Below the pieces are notes generated by a model. That model was not told the DNA's origin. It was given only the letters and a program-made list of their open reading frames with translations, and ran no database searches. The position numbers were made by a program, and so were the translations under genes. From Luteitalea sp. TBR-22 (GTDB lineage Bacteria; Acidobacteriota; Vicinamibacteria; Vicinamibacterales; Vicinamibacteraceae), in assembly GCF_016865485.1 (NCBI RefSeq), contig NZ_AP024452.1, positions 4,238,501 through 4,302,500 of the forward strand: a DNA stretch of 64,000 nucleotides. The letters run 5' to 3'. How positions within the stretch are numbered: the stretch's first letter is position 1; the number at the start of each line of letters is the position of its first letter. Below, in pieces: positions 33,982 to 43,260 of the stretch.

Positions 33982-34730
33982 CCTTCGGTTCGGGCAACGA
34001 CTTCACGGCGCTGGCTGCCGCCGCCCTCCTCATCGGCATCTCGAAGGGCGGGTTGGGCGGGCCGCTGCCGACCATGCTGGCCACGCTGATGCTGACGCAG
34101 CGCGGCAGCGTGGCGACGGCCGTCGCGCTGGCCACGCCGCTCCTGATGGTCGGCGACGCGTTCGCCATGTACACCTACTGGCGGGCGTGGGACCGGGAAC
34201 ACGCGCGCGCATTGATCCCGGCCGGCGTCGTCGGCGTGCTGATCGGGTTGTCGCTGCTGCGCGGGCTGCCGGATCGGTCGTTGCGGGTCGGGCTGGGGCT
34301 GGCCGGCCTGGTCGTCGTGGGCTACAAGATCTTCAGTCACTGGCGCGGCCGCGAGCACTACCAGCGGCGCGGCTGGCACGCGCCGCTCGCCGGCCTGTTG
34401 TCGGGCATCAGCTCGGGCATGCTCAACGCCGGCGGGCCACCGATCACCTCGTACCTGCTGCTCCAGCCGATCTCGCCGGTGACCTTCATGGGCATCACGA
34501 CGCTGTTCTTCGCCGTGATCAACACGCTGAAGATTCCCGGCTCGCTGATGGCCGGCGTCGTCACCGTACCGGCCCTGCTGTGGTCGCTGGCCTTCTGCCC
34601 GCTCGTCGCCGTGGGCGTGTACGCCGGCCGCTACTTCATCGCGCGCGTGCACCCCGAGCTGTTCGACCGCATCATGACGGCCATCCTCGTCTTCGCCTGC
34701 CTCTGGCTCATCGTCACGGCGTATCTCTGA
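33978..34730 (+). CDS. TSUP family (TauE/SafE) membrane transporter
   Basis: 250 residues with about eight transmembrane helices; the TSUP signature is visible as LIGISKGGLGGPLPTM near the N-terminus and as GMLNAGGPPITSYLL in the second half, the two inverted repeat elements of the family. Such proteins export sulfite, sulfonates or other anions. ATGA overlap with the uracil-DNA glycosylase suggests one transcript with lipA; a functional link is not obvious. Confidence 0.9.
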   Translation: MTFGSGNDFTALAAAALLIGISKGGLGGPLPTMLATLMLTQRGSVATAVALATPLLMVGDAFAMYTYWRAWDREHARALIPAGVVGVLIGLSLLRGLPDRSLRVGLGLAGLVVVGYKIFSHWRGREHYQRRGWHAPLAGLLSGISSGMLNAGGPPITSYLLLQPISPVTFMGITTLFFAVINTLKIPGSLMAGVVTVPALLWSLAFCPLVAVGVYAGRYFIARVHPELFDRIMTAILVFACLWLIVTAYL

Positions 34731-34762
34731 GCAGCGGCGACCTTCGTGTGAACCAGGTGCAG

Positions 34763-34878
34763 GCGTCGACCTTCAGGTCGACGCGCCCGCGCGGCAGCCG
34801 ACCGCCGACCTGAAGGTCGGCGGCTACGCCTGAGCGATTCGTCGGCGGCCAGCGTCAGGCGTTAAGCGTCAGGCGTTA
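34763..34878. repeat. Repeat junction: two inverse hairpins and a TGACGCC/TTAACGCC array
   Basis: GTCGACC-TTCA-GGTCGAC (34765-34782) is followed by its inverse type GCCGACC-TGAA-GGTCGGC (34804-34821), then two copies of GCGTCAGGCGTTA (reverse complement TAACGCCTGACGC) running into the TAA stop of proC. Confidence 0.9.
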
Positions 34879-35712
34879 CTTCGCCGTTTTCCCCAGCTGC
34901 TCGACGATGCGCGTCGCTTCCTCGACGGCGCGGGCGAGCACCGAGCGGATCTTGCCGTCCTCGAGCATCAGCACGCCGCCGATCGTGCAGCCGGCGGGCG
35001 TCGTCACGTCATCGCGCAGGGCGGCCGGGTGCCGACCGGTCTCGAGCACCATGCGGGCCGAGCCGAGCATCGTCTGGGCAACCAGTTGCAGCGCGAGGTC
35101 GCGCGGCAACCCGACGCGCACGCCGGCGTCGGCCATCGCTTCCATCATCAGGTACATGTAGGCCGGGCCGCTGCCACTGAGCGCCGTGACGGCGTTGCAG
35201 TAGGCCTCGTCGACGATGCGGCACCGCCCGACCGACGAGAAGATCCGCTCGGCCAGCTGCAGGTGCTCCTCGGTGGCGTGCGTGCCCGGCGCCACCACCG
35301 TCATGCCGGCGCCGACGACGCACGGCGTGTTCGGCATGGCGCGGACCCAGGCGATGGGCACCTCGAGCAGCTGCTCGAAGCGGGCGATCGTCACGCCCGC
35401 CAGGATCGACACCAGCAGCGTGTCCGAACGCACTCCGCCGCGTCGCAGAGCCTCGGCCACCTCGGCGGCCTGCTTTGGCTTGACGCAGATGAGAAGCACC
35501 GCGGTGTTGTCGAGGAGGGCGGCATAGTCGCGGACACAGGGGATGCCCAGCTCCGAGGCGACCTCATCGCAGGTCTCCTGCGAATGCGCGGCGGCCCACG
35601 CCTGTTCAGGCGCGAGCAGCCCTGCCTCGAAGAGGCCGCGCAGCAACGTGCGACCCATGACGCCGGCGCCGATGACGCCCAGGTGACGGTCGGGAGGGAG
35701 GAGGAGGCTCAT
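34876..35712 (-). CDS. proC: Pyrroline-5-carboxylate reductase
   Basis: 278 residues catalysing the last step of proline synthesis, NAD(P)H-dependent reduction of 1-pyrroline-5-carboxylate. The N-terminal Rossmann motif is GVIGAGVMGRTLLRG; the family motifs AMPNTPCVVGAGM and SGSGPAYMYLMMEAMADAGV are intact, and the C-terminus has the GCTIGGVLMLEDG segment of the dimerisation domain. It stands alone on the minus strand. The TAA stop is the first codon of a repeat array. Confidence 0.96.
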   Translation of the reverse strand: MSLLLPPDRHLGVIGAGVMGRTLLRGLFEAGLLAPEQAWAAAHSQETCDEVASELGIPCVRDYAALLDNTAVLLICVKPKQAAEVAEALRRGGVRSDTLLVSILAGVTIARFEQLLEVPIAWVRAMPNTPCVVGAGMTVVAPGTHATEEHLQLAERIFSSVGRCRIVDEAYCNAVTALSGSGPAYMYLMMEAMADAGVRVGLPRDLALQLVAQTMLGSARMVLETGRHPAALRDDVTTPAGCTIGGVLMLEDGKIRSVLARAVEEATRIVEQLGKTAK

Positions 35713-35721
35713 CGAGACACA

Positions 35722-35825
35722 GCATTGCAGAATTGCAGGAATCTCAGAATTTCACAGCGCCAGGTGCTCCGCCCAGAGGCGTGCCCTGCAATTCTGAACG
35801 TCTGCAATTGTGAAATTGCCGTGAT
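35722..35825. repeat. Inverted pair of AT-rich octamer arrays (GAATTGCA type)
   Basis: GCATTGCAGAATTGCAGG plus a CTCAGAATTTCAC run (35725-35755) faces CCTGCAATTCTGAACG plus TGCAATTGTGAAATTGCC (35789-35820) across 33 bp of GC-rich sequence. The right side abuts the TAG stop of the DUF1552 gene and the left side is 10 bp from the proC start, so it makes the 5' leader region of proC. Confidence 0.85.
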
Positions 35826-37220
35826 CTAGAGTCCCTCGAGCCGCGACGATGCGTCGCCGAAGCCGTCGAGGCGGACACCCATGCGATCCATGAGCGACAG
35901 GTGCAGGCTGCACACCTTGCGATTGGCGTCGCCCTTGTCCATGTAGTCGAGGATGCGGCCGGTCTTCAGGGTGCCGCCGCCCTTGCCGGTCAGCAGGATC
36001 GGCAACTGCTCGGCGCTGTGCAGGTCGCCGTCGAACAGGCTCGACGCACACATCAGGATCGAGTTGTCGAGCAGCGTCGTCTCGCCCTCGTGGATCGCCT
36101 TCATGCGCTCGGTGAGGTACGCGAACTGCGCGATGTGGAACTGGTTCGTCTTCAGGTACATCGCCTCCTTCGCGGCGACGCGCCCGTTGTGCGTGAGGTC
36201 GAGGTGCAGCGCGCCCTGCACGCCATCGACGAACTTGAAGTTCATCTGCGACAGGTCGTTGTTCAGCATCAGCGTCGCGACGCGCGTCTTGTCCATCTGG
36301 AAGGCCAGGACGACGAGGTCGAGCATCAGCTTCATGTGCGCGGGCACGTCCTGCGGCAGCTCGTGCTTCGGACGCGGCATGTCGGGCTGCGCCAGCGTCG
36401 GGCGCCACCCCTCGAGGCGCTCCTCCTTCGAGGCGCGCGCGATGCGTGTCTCGATGTCGCGGATGCCTTCGAAGTACTCGCCCAGCTTGTGATGGTCGTC
36501 GCGGCTGACGCGCGTGCGCAGGCTGCTGGCCTCCTCCTGCACGGCGTCGAGGATGCTGCGGTCGAGGGCGCGGCCCGTGCCGTCGCCGACAAGCCGATCG
36601 AAGACGCGTGCCGGGTAGATCTCCTTGGTCGCCGGCCGCGTCGGGGCGACCCACGAGAGGCTCGACCCGTACACCATCGAGAGGCCATCCTCGAGGCGGA
36701 GCTCGTTCGGCTCGACGCCGAGCACCAGGCTGGGCACGGCGGTCTGGCTGCCGATCGCGTTGGCGATGACCTGGTCCATCGACGTGCCGACGCGGATCAC
36801 GTCGGGGTCGAGGCTCACCGGCGCGCCCGACAGCAGGTTCATGCGTCCGAGGTGCGGACTGGTCGACGACAGTGCCGCGTGGCTGTAGAGGCCGCGCAGG
36901 AACACCATGTCCTCGCGGTGCGGCAGCATCGGCACCAGGCCGGGCCCGAGCTCCATCGTCGCGCCACTGCCCTTCGCCCACCAGTGCGCCGGCTCGACGC
37001 CGTTGGAGAAGTACACGATGCCGAGGCGCAGCGGCGGTCCCGCCGAAGCCCTGGCCGAGGCGGAGGCCTTGGCCGAGGCGAAGGCGGACGCCGACTCGAG
37101 CCAGGGCAATGCCAGGGCGACACCGACGCCACGCAGGAAATGACGGCGCGACGAGGCCGTCGGAGCAGTCCGACGGCGACGCCCCATCGGGGGCTGGAAC
37201 GGGCGGTCGAGATGACTCAT
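35826..37220 (-). CDS. DUF1552 family secreted protein
   Basis: 464 residues. A Tat-type signal is suggested by [21 protein letters not shown], then comes an alanine/serine repeat linker (residues 43-60) and the DUF1552 domain: [50 protein letters not shown] and [17 protein letters not shown]. The family is always next to a DUF1592/DUF1588 cytochrome gene, as here (ATGA overlap), in Acidobacteriota, Planctomycetes and Verrucomicrobia. Both are probably exported; function unknown. The small serine-alanine linker coincides with a DNA-level repeat. Confidence 0.92.
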   Translation of the reverse strand: MSHLDRPFQPPMGRRRRTAPTASSRRHFLRGVGVALALPWLESASAFASAKASASARASAGPPLRLGIVYFSNGVEPAHWWAKGSGATMELGPGLVPMLPHREDMVFLRGLYSHAALSSTSPHLGRMNLLSGAPVSLDPDVIRVGTSMDQVIANAIGSQTAVPSLVLGVEPNELRLEDGLSMVYGSSLSWVAPTRPATKEIYPARVFDRLVGDGTGRALDRSILDAVQEEASSLRTRVSRDDHHKLGEYFEGIRDIETRIARASKEERLEGWRPTLAQPDMPRPKHELPQDVPAHMKLMLDLVVLAFQMDKTRVATLMLNNDLSQMNFKFVDGVQGALHLDLTHNGRVAAKEAMYLKTNQFHIAQFAYLTERMKAIHEGETTLLDNSILMCASSLFDGDLHSAEQLPILLTGKGGGTLKTGRILDYMDKGDANRKVCSLHLSLMDRMGVRLDGFGDASSRLEGL

Positions 37221-40200
37221 GGGAGGCCTGCGCGGGCCGACGTGCCCGAGGTTGTCGGCGCGTGCGCCGGAAGGGGTGCGGGCGCCGGTGGCGTCGCGCC
37301 GCGCCCGACGCGCTGCCGGAACTGACGGCTCGTCGCGATCATCGTCGCGAGGTCGGCAAACGTCGCGTCGCCGCCCGCGCCGACCATCGCCGCGAGCAGC
37401 GGCCGATCGGAGGCCTGCGGGTTGCGCCCGAGCGCATACCCGATCATCTTGCGCGCGAGGGTCGTCAGCACCAGGCGCTCGTTGCGTTGCAGGTGCGACA
37501 GCAGCCCGTCGGTCGCCGTGATGGTCGAGCCGTCGCGGAACTCGCCGATCACGTCGACCGGCACGCCATCGGCGTAGGCCGCGCGACGACGGCCGACGGC
37601 GTCGAAGCCCTCGAGCGGGAAGCCGAGCGGATCGATGCGGAGGTGGCAGTTGGCGCAGGCCGCCCGGTTCTTGTGCTGCGCGAGGCGCTGCCGCAGCGTC
37701 TGCCCCTCGAAGCTCTTGTCGTCGGCAGGCAGCGTGCCCGCATCGGCCGGCGGCGGCGGCGTCGGCGTGCCGAGGATGCGCCGCAGCACCCAGTCGCCGC
37801 GCTTGACCGGGCTGGTGCGCAGCGGCGCCGACGTCGTGGTGAGCACCGCGCCGAGGCGCAGGGCGCCGCCCTTGTCGAATCGCGTCGCGTCGGGGACGCG
37901 TTGCATCGCGTCCTTCGACGTGACCGGCGCCTCGATGCCGTAGAAGGTCGCAAGGGTCGTGTTCAGGAACGCGTAGTCGGCGTGGAGGATTTCCTTCACC
38001 GGACGACGCTCGCGCACGAGGTATTCGAAGGTCGAGACGGCCTCGTCGTACATCGACGTGCGGACCGCGTCGGTGAACTCCGGGAAGCGGCCGGTGTCGA
38101 CGCCGCGGTACTGGTCGAAGTGGTAGAACCCGAGCCACTGGCCGAAGAACTCGGTGGAGAGCCGACGCGCCTTCGGGTCGGCCGTCATCCGGCGGACCTG
38201 CGCGGCGATGCCGCGGGGCGTGGCCAGCTCGCCTGCCGCCGCGGCGCGCCGCAGTTCGTCGTCGGGCACCGACGACCAGAGGAAGAAGCTGAGGCGACTG
38301 GCAATCTCCCACGAGTCGAGCCGGCCCTCGGTGAGGGCGGGCGCCGTCTCGAGGCGATAGAGGAATGCCGGCGACATCAGGATGCGCGCCAGCAGCGCGC
38401 GCGTCGCGCCGTCGTGATCGAGGCCCCGCGTCGTGCGCATGGCCCGGTAGAAGCCGCGCAACGTCGCCTGCTCCTGCGTCGTCAGCGGCCGGCGCCAGGC
38501 CCGGCTCGCGAACGCCAGCGCGTCGGAGACGTGCCCGGGCTCGGCGAGTCGGAGGTCGCGCTGCACGCGGACGTAGCGCTCGCGCAGCGCCTCGACATGC
38601 GGACGGACCGCCGCCGGCAGCGCCGCGATGCGGGCGGGCGTCATGTCGGCGATGCGCCGCGGTGCGTCGCCGACCTTGAAGTGGTCGAGCAGCATGCCGA
38701 GGTACGCGTCGTGATAGGGCCACGATCCGAACAGGTCCGTCCACGCCTGCTCGAGCCGCGCCCGCTCGACGCCGTCGACGATGTTGCGCGTGAAGAAGTC
38801 GTCGGTGCGCTGGTACTTCACCGTCGTCACGAACGCATCGTGCTCGGGACTGTTGTAGGTGTTGTCGAAGGGCGCCGGCACCGGATCCTTGTCGGCCGGG
38901 TTGGCCGCACCGTGCGAGTTGGGAGGCAGCAGCGCCACGTACTCGGCGATGCCGGCGCGGAAGGCGCGATAGCCCGCACTCGAGGCGTCGCCGAGGAACA
39001 TGCGCTGGCCTGGCGTGCGTGCCGGGCCCTTCGGCGTGTCGGCCACCATCACGCGCACCACATCGTCGCGATTGGCGCCGAGCGTCGCGGTGACGTGCAG
39101 TTCGGCGACGAGATCACCGGCATCGACGTCGATGGCCATCGACACGCCGGTCGTCGTCGCGAAGTCGTCGGGGCCGAGCGGCGTGCCGTCGGGGCTGCGC
39201 CCGAAGCCGAGGCGCTCGGCGTCGGCCGGCGCGAGCACCTCGCGCAGCGGACGCGACGACACGATCGGCCCGGGTTGGCGCGCGCGGATGATGGCCGGCG
39301 TGTCGTCGGGCTTCGGGGCAGGTGGCGGCGTGCGCAACACGACCCGCGCGTCGCGCCAGATGACGACCGGTGCCGCGGTCCCGGGGGCGCGGAGGGCGTC
39401 CACGGCGAGGTGCACCGTCCATGGGCCCGGGATACGCGACGTCGCTCGCCCGGGACGACGATTCAGCGCGTGCGTCCACGCGTGCCGCGATTCGACGCCG
39501 AGCGTGGTGTCGTCGAACACGAGCGGGTTCTCGTCGCCCTGCCCACCCGCTGCGAGGTCGCCACGCGCGAAGAACCAGCTCGGCCAGGTCACGAGCGCCG
39601 TCGTCATCGCGTCGCACTCGGCGCGGGCCGCGGCGATCGACGCCGCCCGGTCGGTCCCGGGCGCGGGCAGCCGCCGCCAGCGGTCGATCGTGAGGCTGGC
39701 CGGATAGCCGGCCGTCGGGCGCGCGACGACCGACGCGACGTGCTCGGCGAACCGTCCGGTGATGCCTTCGCGAGCGGCGAGCGCGCGGAGCGTCATCGTC
39801 GGCTCGCCCAGCGCGGCACGATGTCGGTAGTGCCAGGCCACGTAGAAGGCCTTGCCGTACCGGTCGAACCCGAAGGGCCGGCCGCCCTCTCCCGACACGA
39901 CGCGGAAGCCGTGTGCCGCGTAGAGCCCTTCGATGCGCGACAGCGCCGAGAGCTCGAGCCCCGTCTTGCCGGGGTCCTCGTAGAAGCCGAGCGGGCCGGC
40001 GCCGATCACCGCGTGCTCGGCGACCTGGCGCGCCGCCTCGAGGTAGCGCTCGACGGTGGTGTCCTGCACGAACTGCACGTCGCCGAAGTTGGCGAACCCC
40101 TCACCGCCGACGGCGTCGCTCGAGGCGTCGACCCCGGTCTTGACGTCGATCCCCGTGAGATCGTGGATCGCATAGGCGTACTCGGCGCTGGTGAGGCGGC

Positions 40201-40741
40201 GGACGGTGACCCGGCCGGGCTCGCCGGCGTGTCGCGCGTCGTACTGCGCAAGTGCACCGCGAATCCACGCCAGGGCGACCTCGCGCTGCGCATCGGTCGG
40301 CAGCGGGTCCTCGTCGGCCGGAGGCATCTCGCGCAGCTCGATGCGGTCGGCGATCCTCTGCCACTCCTCCCAGTGCGCGCCGACGTCCTCGACGGTCATC
40401 TTCTCGAGCAGGCCCTCGATGCTGATGCCGCCCTTCGGCTTCGAGGTGCCGTGGCAGTCGACGCAGAACTCGCGGAAGGTGGCCGCTGCGGCGCTCGGAT
40501 CGAGCGTCGCCGCGGCGCGATGGACGGGAGTCGGGAGTCGGGAGTCGGGAGTCGGGACGCGGGAGTCGGGAGTCGGGACGCGGGACGCGGGACTCGGTCG
40601 CGACCCAGGAGTCGCGCTGGCAGCAGCCGACGAGGCAAGCGAGGGCGCGACGGCGTTCCGCGATTGCGCGGAGATCGCCGACACCAACGCCACGACGAGG
40701 AGGCCGCCGACGGCCACCCTGTGCAAGGACCAGCTCACCAC
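37217..40741 (-). CDS. Secreted c-type cytochrome-like protein (DUF1592/DUF1588/DUF1595 architecture)
   Basis: 1174 residues. Signal peptide (residues 8-26), low-complexity linker (residues 47-74, encoded by an octamer array) and a CxxCH haem c motif in [17 protein letters not shown] (Cys93, Cys96, His97; PSD1/PSCyt type). DUF1587/DUF1592/DUF1595 segments follow in the second half ([59 protein letters not shown]), and DUF1588 contains a second CxxCH-like motif in [24 protein letters not shown]1585 ends the chain ([13 protein letters not shown]). It pairs with the DUF1552 gene. These proteins probably transfer electrons for an unknown extracellular oxidation. Confidence 0.93.
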   Translation of the reverse strand: MVSWSLHRVAVGGLLVVALVSAISAQSRNAVAPSLASSAAASATPGSRPSPASRVPTPDSRVPTPDSRLPTPVHRAAATLDPSAAAATFREFCVDCHGTSKPKGGISIEGLLEKMTVEDVGAHWEEWQRIADRIELREMPPADEDPLPTDAQREVALAWIRGALAQYDARHAGEPGRVTVRRLTSAEYAYAIHDLTGIDVKTGVDASSDAVGGEGFANFGDVQFVQDTTVERYLEAARQVAEHAVIGAGPLGFYEDPGKTGLELSALSRIEGLYAAHGFRVVSGEGGRPFGFDRYGKAFYVAWHYRHRAALGEPTMTLRALAAREGITGRFAEHVASVVARPTAGYPASLTIDRWRRLPAPGTDRAASIAAARAECDAMTTALVTWPSWFFARGDLAAGGQGDENPLVFDDTTLGVESRHAWTHALNRRPGRATSRIPGPWTVHLAVDALRAPGTAAPVVIWRDARVVLRTPPPAPKPDDTPAIIRARQPGPIVSSRPLREVLAPADAERLGFGRSPDGTPLGPDDFATTTGVSMAIDVDAGDLVAELHVTATLGANRDDVVRVMVADTPKGPARTPGQRMFLGDASSAGYRAFRAGIAEYVALLPPNSHGAANPADKDPVPAPFDNTYNSPEHDAFVTTVKYQRTDDFFTRNIVDGVERARLEQAWTDLFGSWPYHDAYLGMLLDHFKVGDAPRRIADMTPARIAALPAAVRPHVEALRERYVRVQRDLRLAEPGHVSDALAFASRAWRRPLTTQEQATLRGFYRAMRTTRGLDHDGATRALLARILMSPAFLYRLETAPALTEGRLDSWEIASRLSFFLWSSVPDDELRRAAAAGELATPRGIAAQVRRMTADPKARRLSTEFFGQWLGFYHFDQYRGVDTGRFPEFTDAVRTSMYDEAVSTFEYLVRERRPVKEILHADYAFLNTTLATFYGIEAPVTSKDAMQRVPDATRFDKGGALRLGAVLTTTSAPLRTSPVKRGDWVLRRILGTPTPPPPADAGTLPADDKSFEGQTLRQRLAQHKNRAACANCHLRIDPLGFPLEGFDAVGRRRAAYADGVPVDVIGEFRDGSTITATDGLLSHLQRNERLVLTTLARKMIGYALGRNPQASDRPLLAAMVGAGGDATFADLATMIATSRQFRQRVGRGATPPAPAPLPAHAPTTSGTSARAGLP
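40520..40603. repeat. Octamer array inside the coding region of the DUF1592 gene
   Basis: Unit GGGAGTCG/GGGACGCG repeated about eight times. It is read in frame and encodes [19 protein letters not shown]-type peptides (residues 47-74) between the signal peptide and the haem domain. The same unit occurs as intergenic DNA at 13496-13535. Confidence 0.9.
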
Positions 40742-40807
40742 GGGATCCGGGTCGGATCTTACCGCAGGGCGGGTGCCGCGCGTCGGCCTTGGCCGACGGC
40801 CGCTCGG

Positions 40808-41518
40808 CTATCTCTGCAGCGACACGGGCGTACCCGGGACGAGATGCTCGACGCGGACGCCGGCCGGCAGCAGCGCCTCGAATGCCGGCACGGTGCCGGT
40901 CAGCAGCGGGAAGGTCGCAAAGTGCGTGGGCACGACGTGCCGGACGCCGAGGAACTCGACCGCCCTGGCGGCCTGTTCCGGGCCCATCGTGAAGCGATCG
41001 CCGATCGGGAGGATCGCGACGTCGGGGCGGTAGAGCTCGGCGAGCAGGCGCATGTCCGAGAACACGCACGTGTCGCCGGCGTGGTAGACGGTGTAGCCGT
41101 CCTCGAAGCGCACCATCAGGCCGGCCGGCGGGCCGAGATAGACGATGGCGCCGTCGTCGGTGACGAAGCCGCCGCTGTGGAAGGCCTGCGTCATCGTGAC
41201 GCGCAGGCCCTTCACGTCGATGGTGCCGCCGACGTTCATCGGCTCGAGCGCCGTCACACCCTGCGGCCCGAGCCACTGCGCGAGTTCCCAGGAGCCGACC
41301 ACCGTGGCGCCCGTCGCCCTGGCCACACGCACCAGGTCACCGATGTGGTCGTTGTGCCCGTGCGTGACCAGGATCACGTCGAGCGGCCCGTAGCCCTCGT
41401 GGAACTGCGCGGGACACGACGGGTTACCCGACAGGAAGGGATCGATCATCCCGCGCACGCCGCCGGGCGACGTGAACAGGAACGTGCCGTGGCCGAGCCA
41501 CGTGAGTTCGAGCGCCAT
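40808..41518 (-). CDS. Metal-dependent hydrolase, metallo-beta-lactamase fold (UPF0173 type)
   Basis: 236 residues. The fold's HxHxDH motif reads VTHGHNDHIGDL, with further ligands in AFHSGG, YHAGDTCVF and the late VPTHFATFP segment. It resembles the UPF0173/UlaG-like hydrolase group. Substrate unknown. It follows the PDH operon on the same strand but is separated from lpdA by about 150 bp including repeat DNA. Upstream of the stop (40.75-40.8 kb) only ordinary GC-rich sequence is seen. Confidence 0.9.
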   Translation of the reverse strand: MALELTWLGHGTFLFTSPGGVRGMIDPFLSGNPSCPAQFHEGYGPLDVILVTHGHNDHIGDLVRVARATGATVVGSWELAQWLGPQGVTALEPMNVGGTIDVKGLRVTMTQAFHSGGFVTDDGAIVYLGPPAGLMVRFEDGYTVYHAGDTCVFSDMRLLAELYRPDVAILPIGDRFTMGPEQAARAVEFLGVRHVVPTHFATFPLLTGTVPAFEALLPAGVRVEHLVPGTPVSLQR

Positions 41519-41599
41519 GAATCCTCGCGATGCTGACGGCCTTCGGCCATTGCAGGCTCGCCGATGTGCGCCTGCGGCGCGGCGAGTTCGGCCGTCGGC

Positions 41600-41670
41600 C
41601 TTCATTGGTCGACCTTCGTCCTTCCCGATCCGCGATCCGCGCGTCCCGGTGCCCGGATCCCAGCGCCCGA
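41600..41670. repeat. Mixed octamer array downstream of lpdA
   Basis: Degenerate units of CCTTCGTC (the purine-rich type), GATCCGCG repeated twice, and GTGCCCGGATCCC. It directly abuts the lpdA stop codon and separates lpdA from the hydrolase gene. GATCCGCGATCCGCG recurs at 51.08 kb, 9 nt after the DUF1080 stop. Confidence 0.8.
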
Positions 41671-43083
41671 CTACTTCTTCGGCTTGTAGTAATTCGTGGC
41701 CGTGCCGAAGAAGACCTCGGCCGACTCCATCACGGTCTCGCTGAGCGTCGGGTGCGCGTGGATCGTCATCTTGAGATCGCTCGCGGTCGCGGCCATCTCC
41801 ACCGCCAGCACGCCCTCGGCGATCATCTCGCCGGCGTTGACGCCGACGATGCCGACGCCGAGCACGCGCTCGGTCTTCGGCTCGATGATCAACTTGGTCA
41901 GACCGTCGTTGCGATCGACGGTCGTCGCCCGCCCCGACGCGCCCCACGGGAACTTCGCGACCTCGACGGCGATGCCGCGCTCCTGTGCCTCGGCTTCCGT
42001 GAGGCCACACCAGGCGAGTTCGGGGTCGGTGAACACCACCGCCGGGATCGCGGCCGGCTCGAACGCGACCTTGTGCCCCGCGATGTGCTCGACGGCGATC
42101 TTGGCGTCGTAGGTCGCCTTGTGCGCCAGCATCGGGTCGCCGGCGACGTCACCGATGGCGTAGATGTGCGGCACCGTCGTGCGGCGCTGGGGGTCGACGG
42201 TGATGAAGCCGCGTGCCGTGACCTCGACGCCGGTCGTCTCGATGCCCGGGATGTGCCCGTTCGGCCGACGCCCGATCGACACGAGGATCTGGTCGAACAC
42301 CTGCGTCTTCTGTTCGAGCTCGCCCTCGAAGGTGACGTGCACGCCGTCGGCCTTCTCCTCCATGTTGGCGACCTTGGTGCTCGTGAGCACCTGCTTGCAG
42401 ATCTTGCGGATCCGCTTGGCGAGCACGTTCACCAGGTCCTTGTCGGCACCGGGGAGCAGGCGGTCGATCATCTCGACCACCGACACCTCGCTGCCGAGTG
42501 CCGCGTACACGCTGCCGAGTTCGAGGCCGATGTAGCCGCCGCCGATGACCAGCAACCGCTTCGGGATCTGCGACAGCTCGAGCGCGCCGGTCGAGTCGAG
42601 CAACCGCTCCTTGCTGACGTTGACGTTGGGCAGCGTGGCCGGGCGCGATCCGGTGGCGATGATCAGCTTCTCGAACCTGACGACCTGCTCGCCGCCCGCC
42701 GTCAGCGCCACCTTGAGCGTGTGCGCATCGACGAAGCTGCCGCGCCCCTGCAGGTAGGTGATCTTGCGCTGGCGCGTCAGTTGACCGAGGCCGCCCGTGA
42801 GCCGGTCGACGACGCCCTGCTTGAAGTTGCGCAGGCGCGCGACGTCGATGGTCGGCGGGCCGAAGTCGATGCCCCAGTTGGAGGCGTGCTTGGTCTCCTC
42901 GAGCAGCTTGGCGACGTGCAGCAGCGCCTTGGACGGGATGCAGCCGCGGTAGGTGCACACGCCACCGGGATTGGCCTCCTCGTCGACGAGGATGACCGGC
43001 ATGCCGAGATCGGCGGCCAGGAACGCCGCGGCGTGACCGCCGGGGCCGGCGCCCAGGACGACGAGTGGAGTGGGGTCTGCCAT
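41671..43083 (-). CDS. lpdA: Dihydrolipoyl dehydrogenase (E3)
   Basis: 470 residues; reoxidises dihydrolipoyl groups of E2 with FAD and NAD+. FAD-binding VVLGAGPGGHAAAFLA, the redox disulfide in GGVCTYRGCIPSK (Cys43, Cys48), NAD-binding VIGGGYIGLELGSVYAALG, the IYAIGDVAG segment and the C-terminal active-site HAHPTLSE are all there. It is the third gene of the aceE-aceF-lpdA set, in pathway order. The start ATG 43083 follows 174 bp of array DNA, so a separate ribosome site is needed; CCAGAGGGATTCC lies just upstream (AGAGGG). Confidence 0.96.
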   Translation of the reverse strand: MADPTPLVVLGAGPGGHAAAFLAADLGMPVILVDEEANPGGVCTYRGCIPSKALLHVAKLLEETKHASNWGIDFGPPTIDVARLRNFKQGVVDRLTGGLGQLTRQRKITYLQGRGSFVDAHTLKVALTAGGEQVVRFEKLIIATGSRPATLPNVNVSKERLLDSTGALELSQIPKRLLVIGGGYIGLELGSVYAALGSEVSVVEMIDRLLPGADKDLVNVLAKRIRKICKQVLTSTKVANMEEKADGVHVTFEGELEQKTQVFDQILVSIGRRPNGHIPGIETTGVEVTARGFITVDPQRRTTVPHIYAIGDVAGDPMLAHKATYDAKIAVEHIAGHKVAFEPAAIPAVVFTDPELAWCGLTEAEAQERGIAVEVAKFPWGASGRATTVDRNDGLTKLIIEPKTERVLGVGIVGVNAGEMIAEGVLAVEMAATASDLKMTIHAHPTLSETVMESAEVFFGTATNYYKPKK

Positions 43084-43089
43084 TGGAAT

Positions 43090-43260
43090 CCCTCTGGCTC
43101 GAGGCTCAGGGCTCGAGGCTCGGAGAGCATCCCGAGCCTCGGGCCTCACCGCGGACGATGTCGCCGCCGCGTCCTGAGCCACGAGCAATCTTTCTGAGCC
43201 CTGAGCCGTGAGCCTCGAGCCTGTTCGTTTGAGCCCTGAGCCTTGAGCCGTGAGCCTCTA
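43090..43260. repeat. Octamer array between aceF and lpdA (GGCTCA type)
   Basis: Units such as GAGCCTCG, GAGCCCTGA, GAGCCGTGA and GAGCCTTGA are repeated on both sides of a spacer (43.10-43.15 kb and 43.19-43.26 kb). The right block abuts and contains the stop of aceF. The whole gap is inside the PDH operon, so it is transcribed. Confidence 0.88.

Noticed and set aside
36872-41536. A 1554-codon plus-strand frame opposite the DUF1552/DUF1592 genes
   Set aside because: No domain, extreme Arg/Glu/His bias; shadow of the true minus-strand genes.
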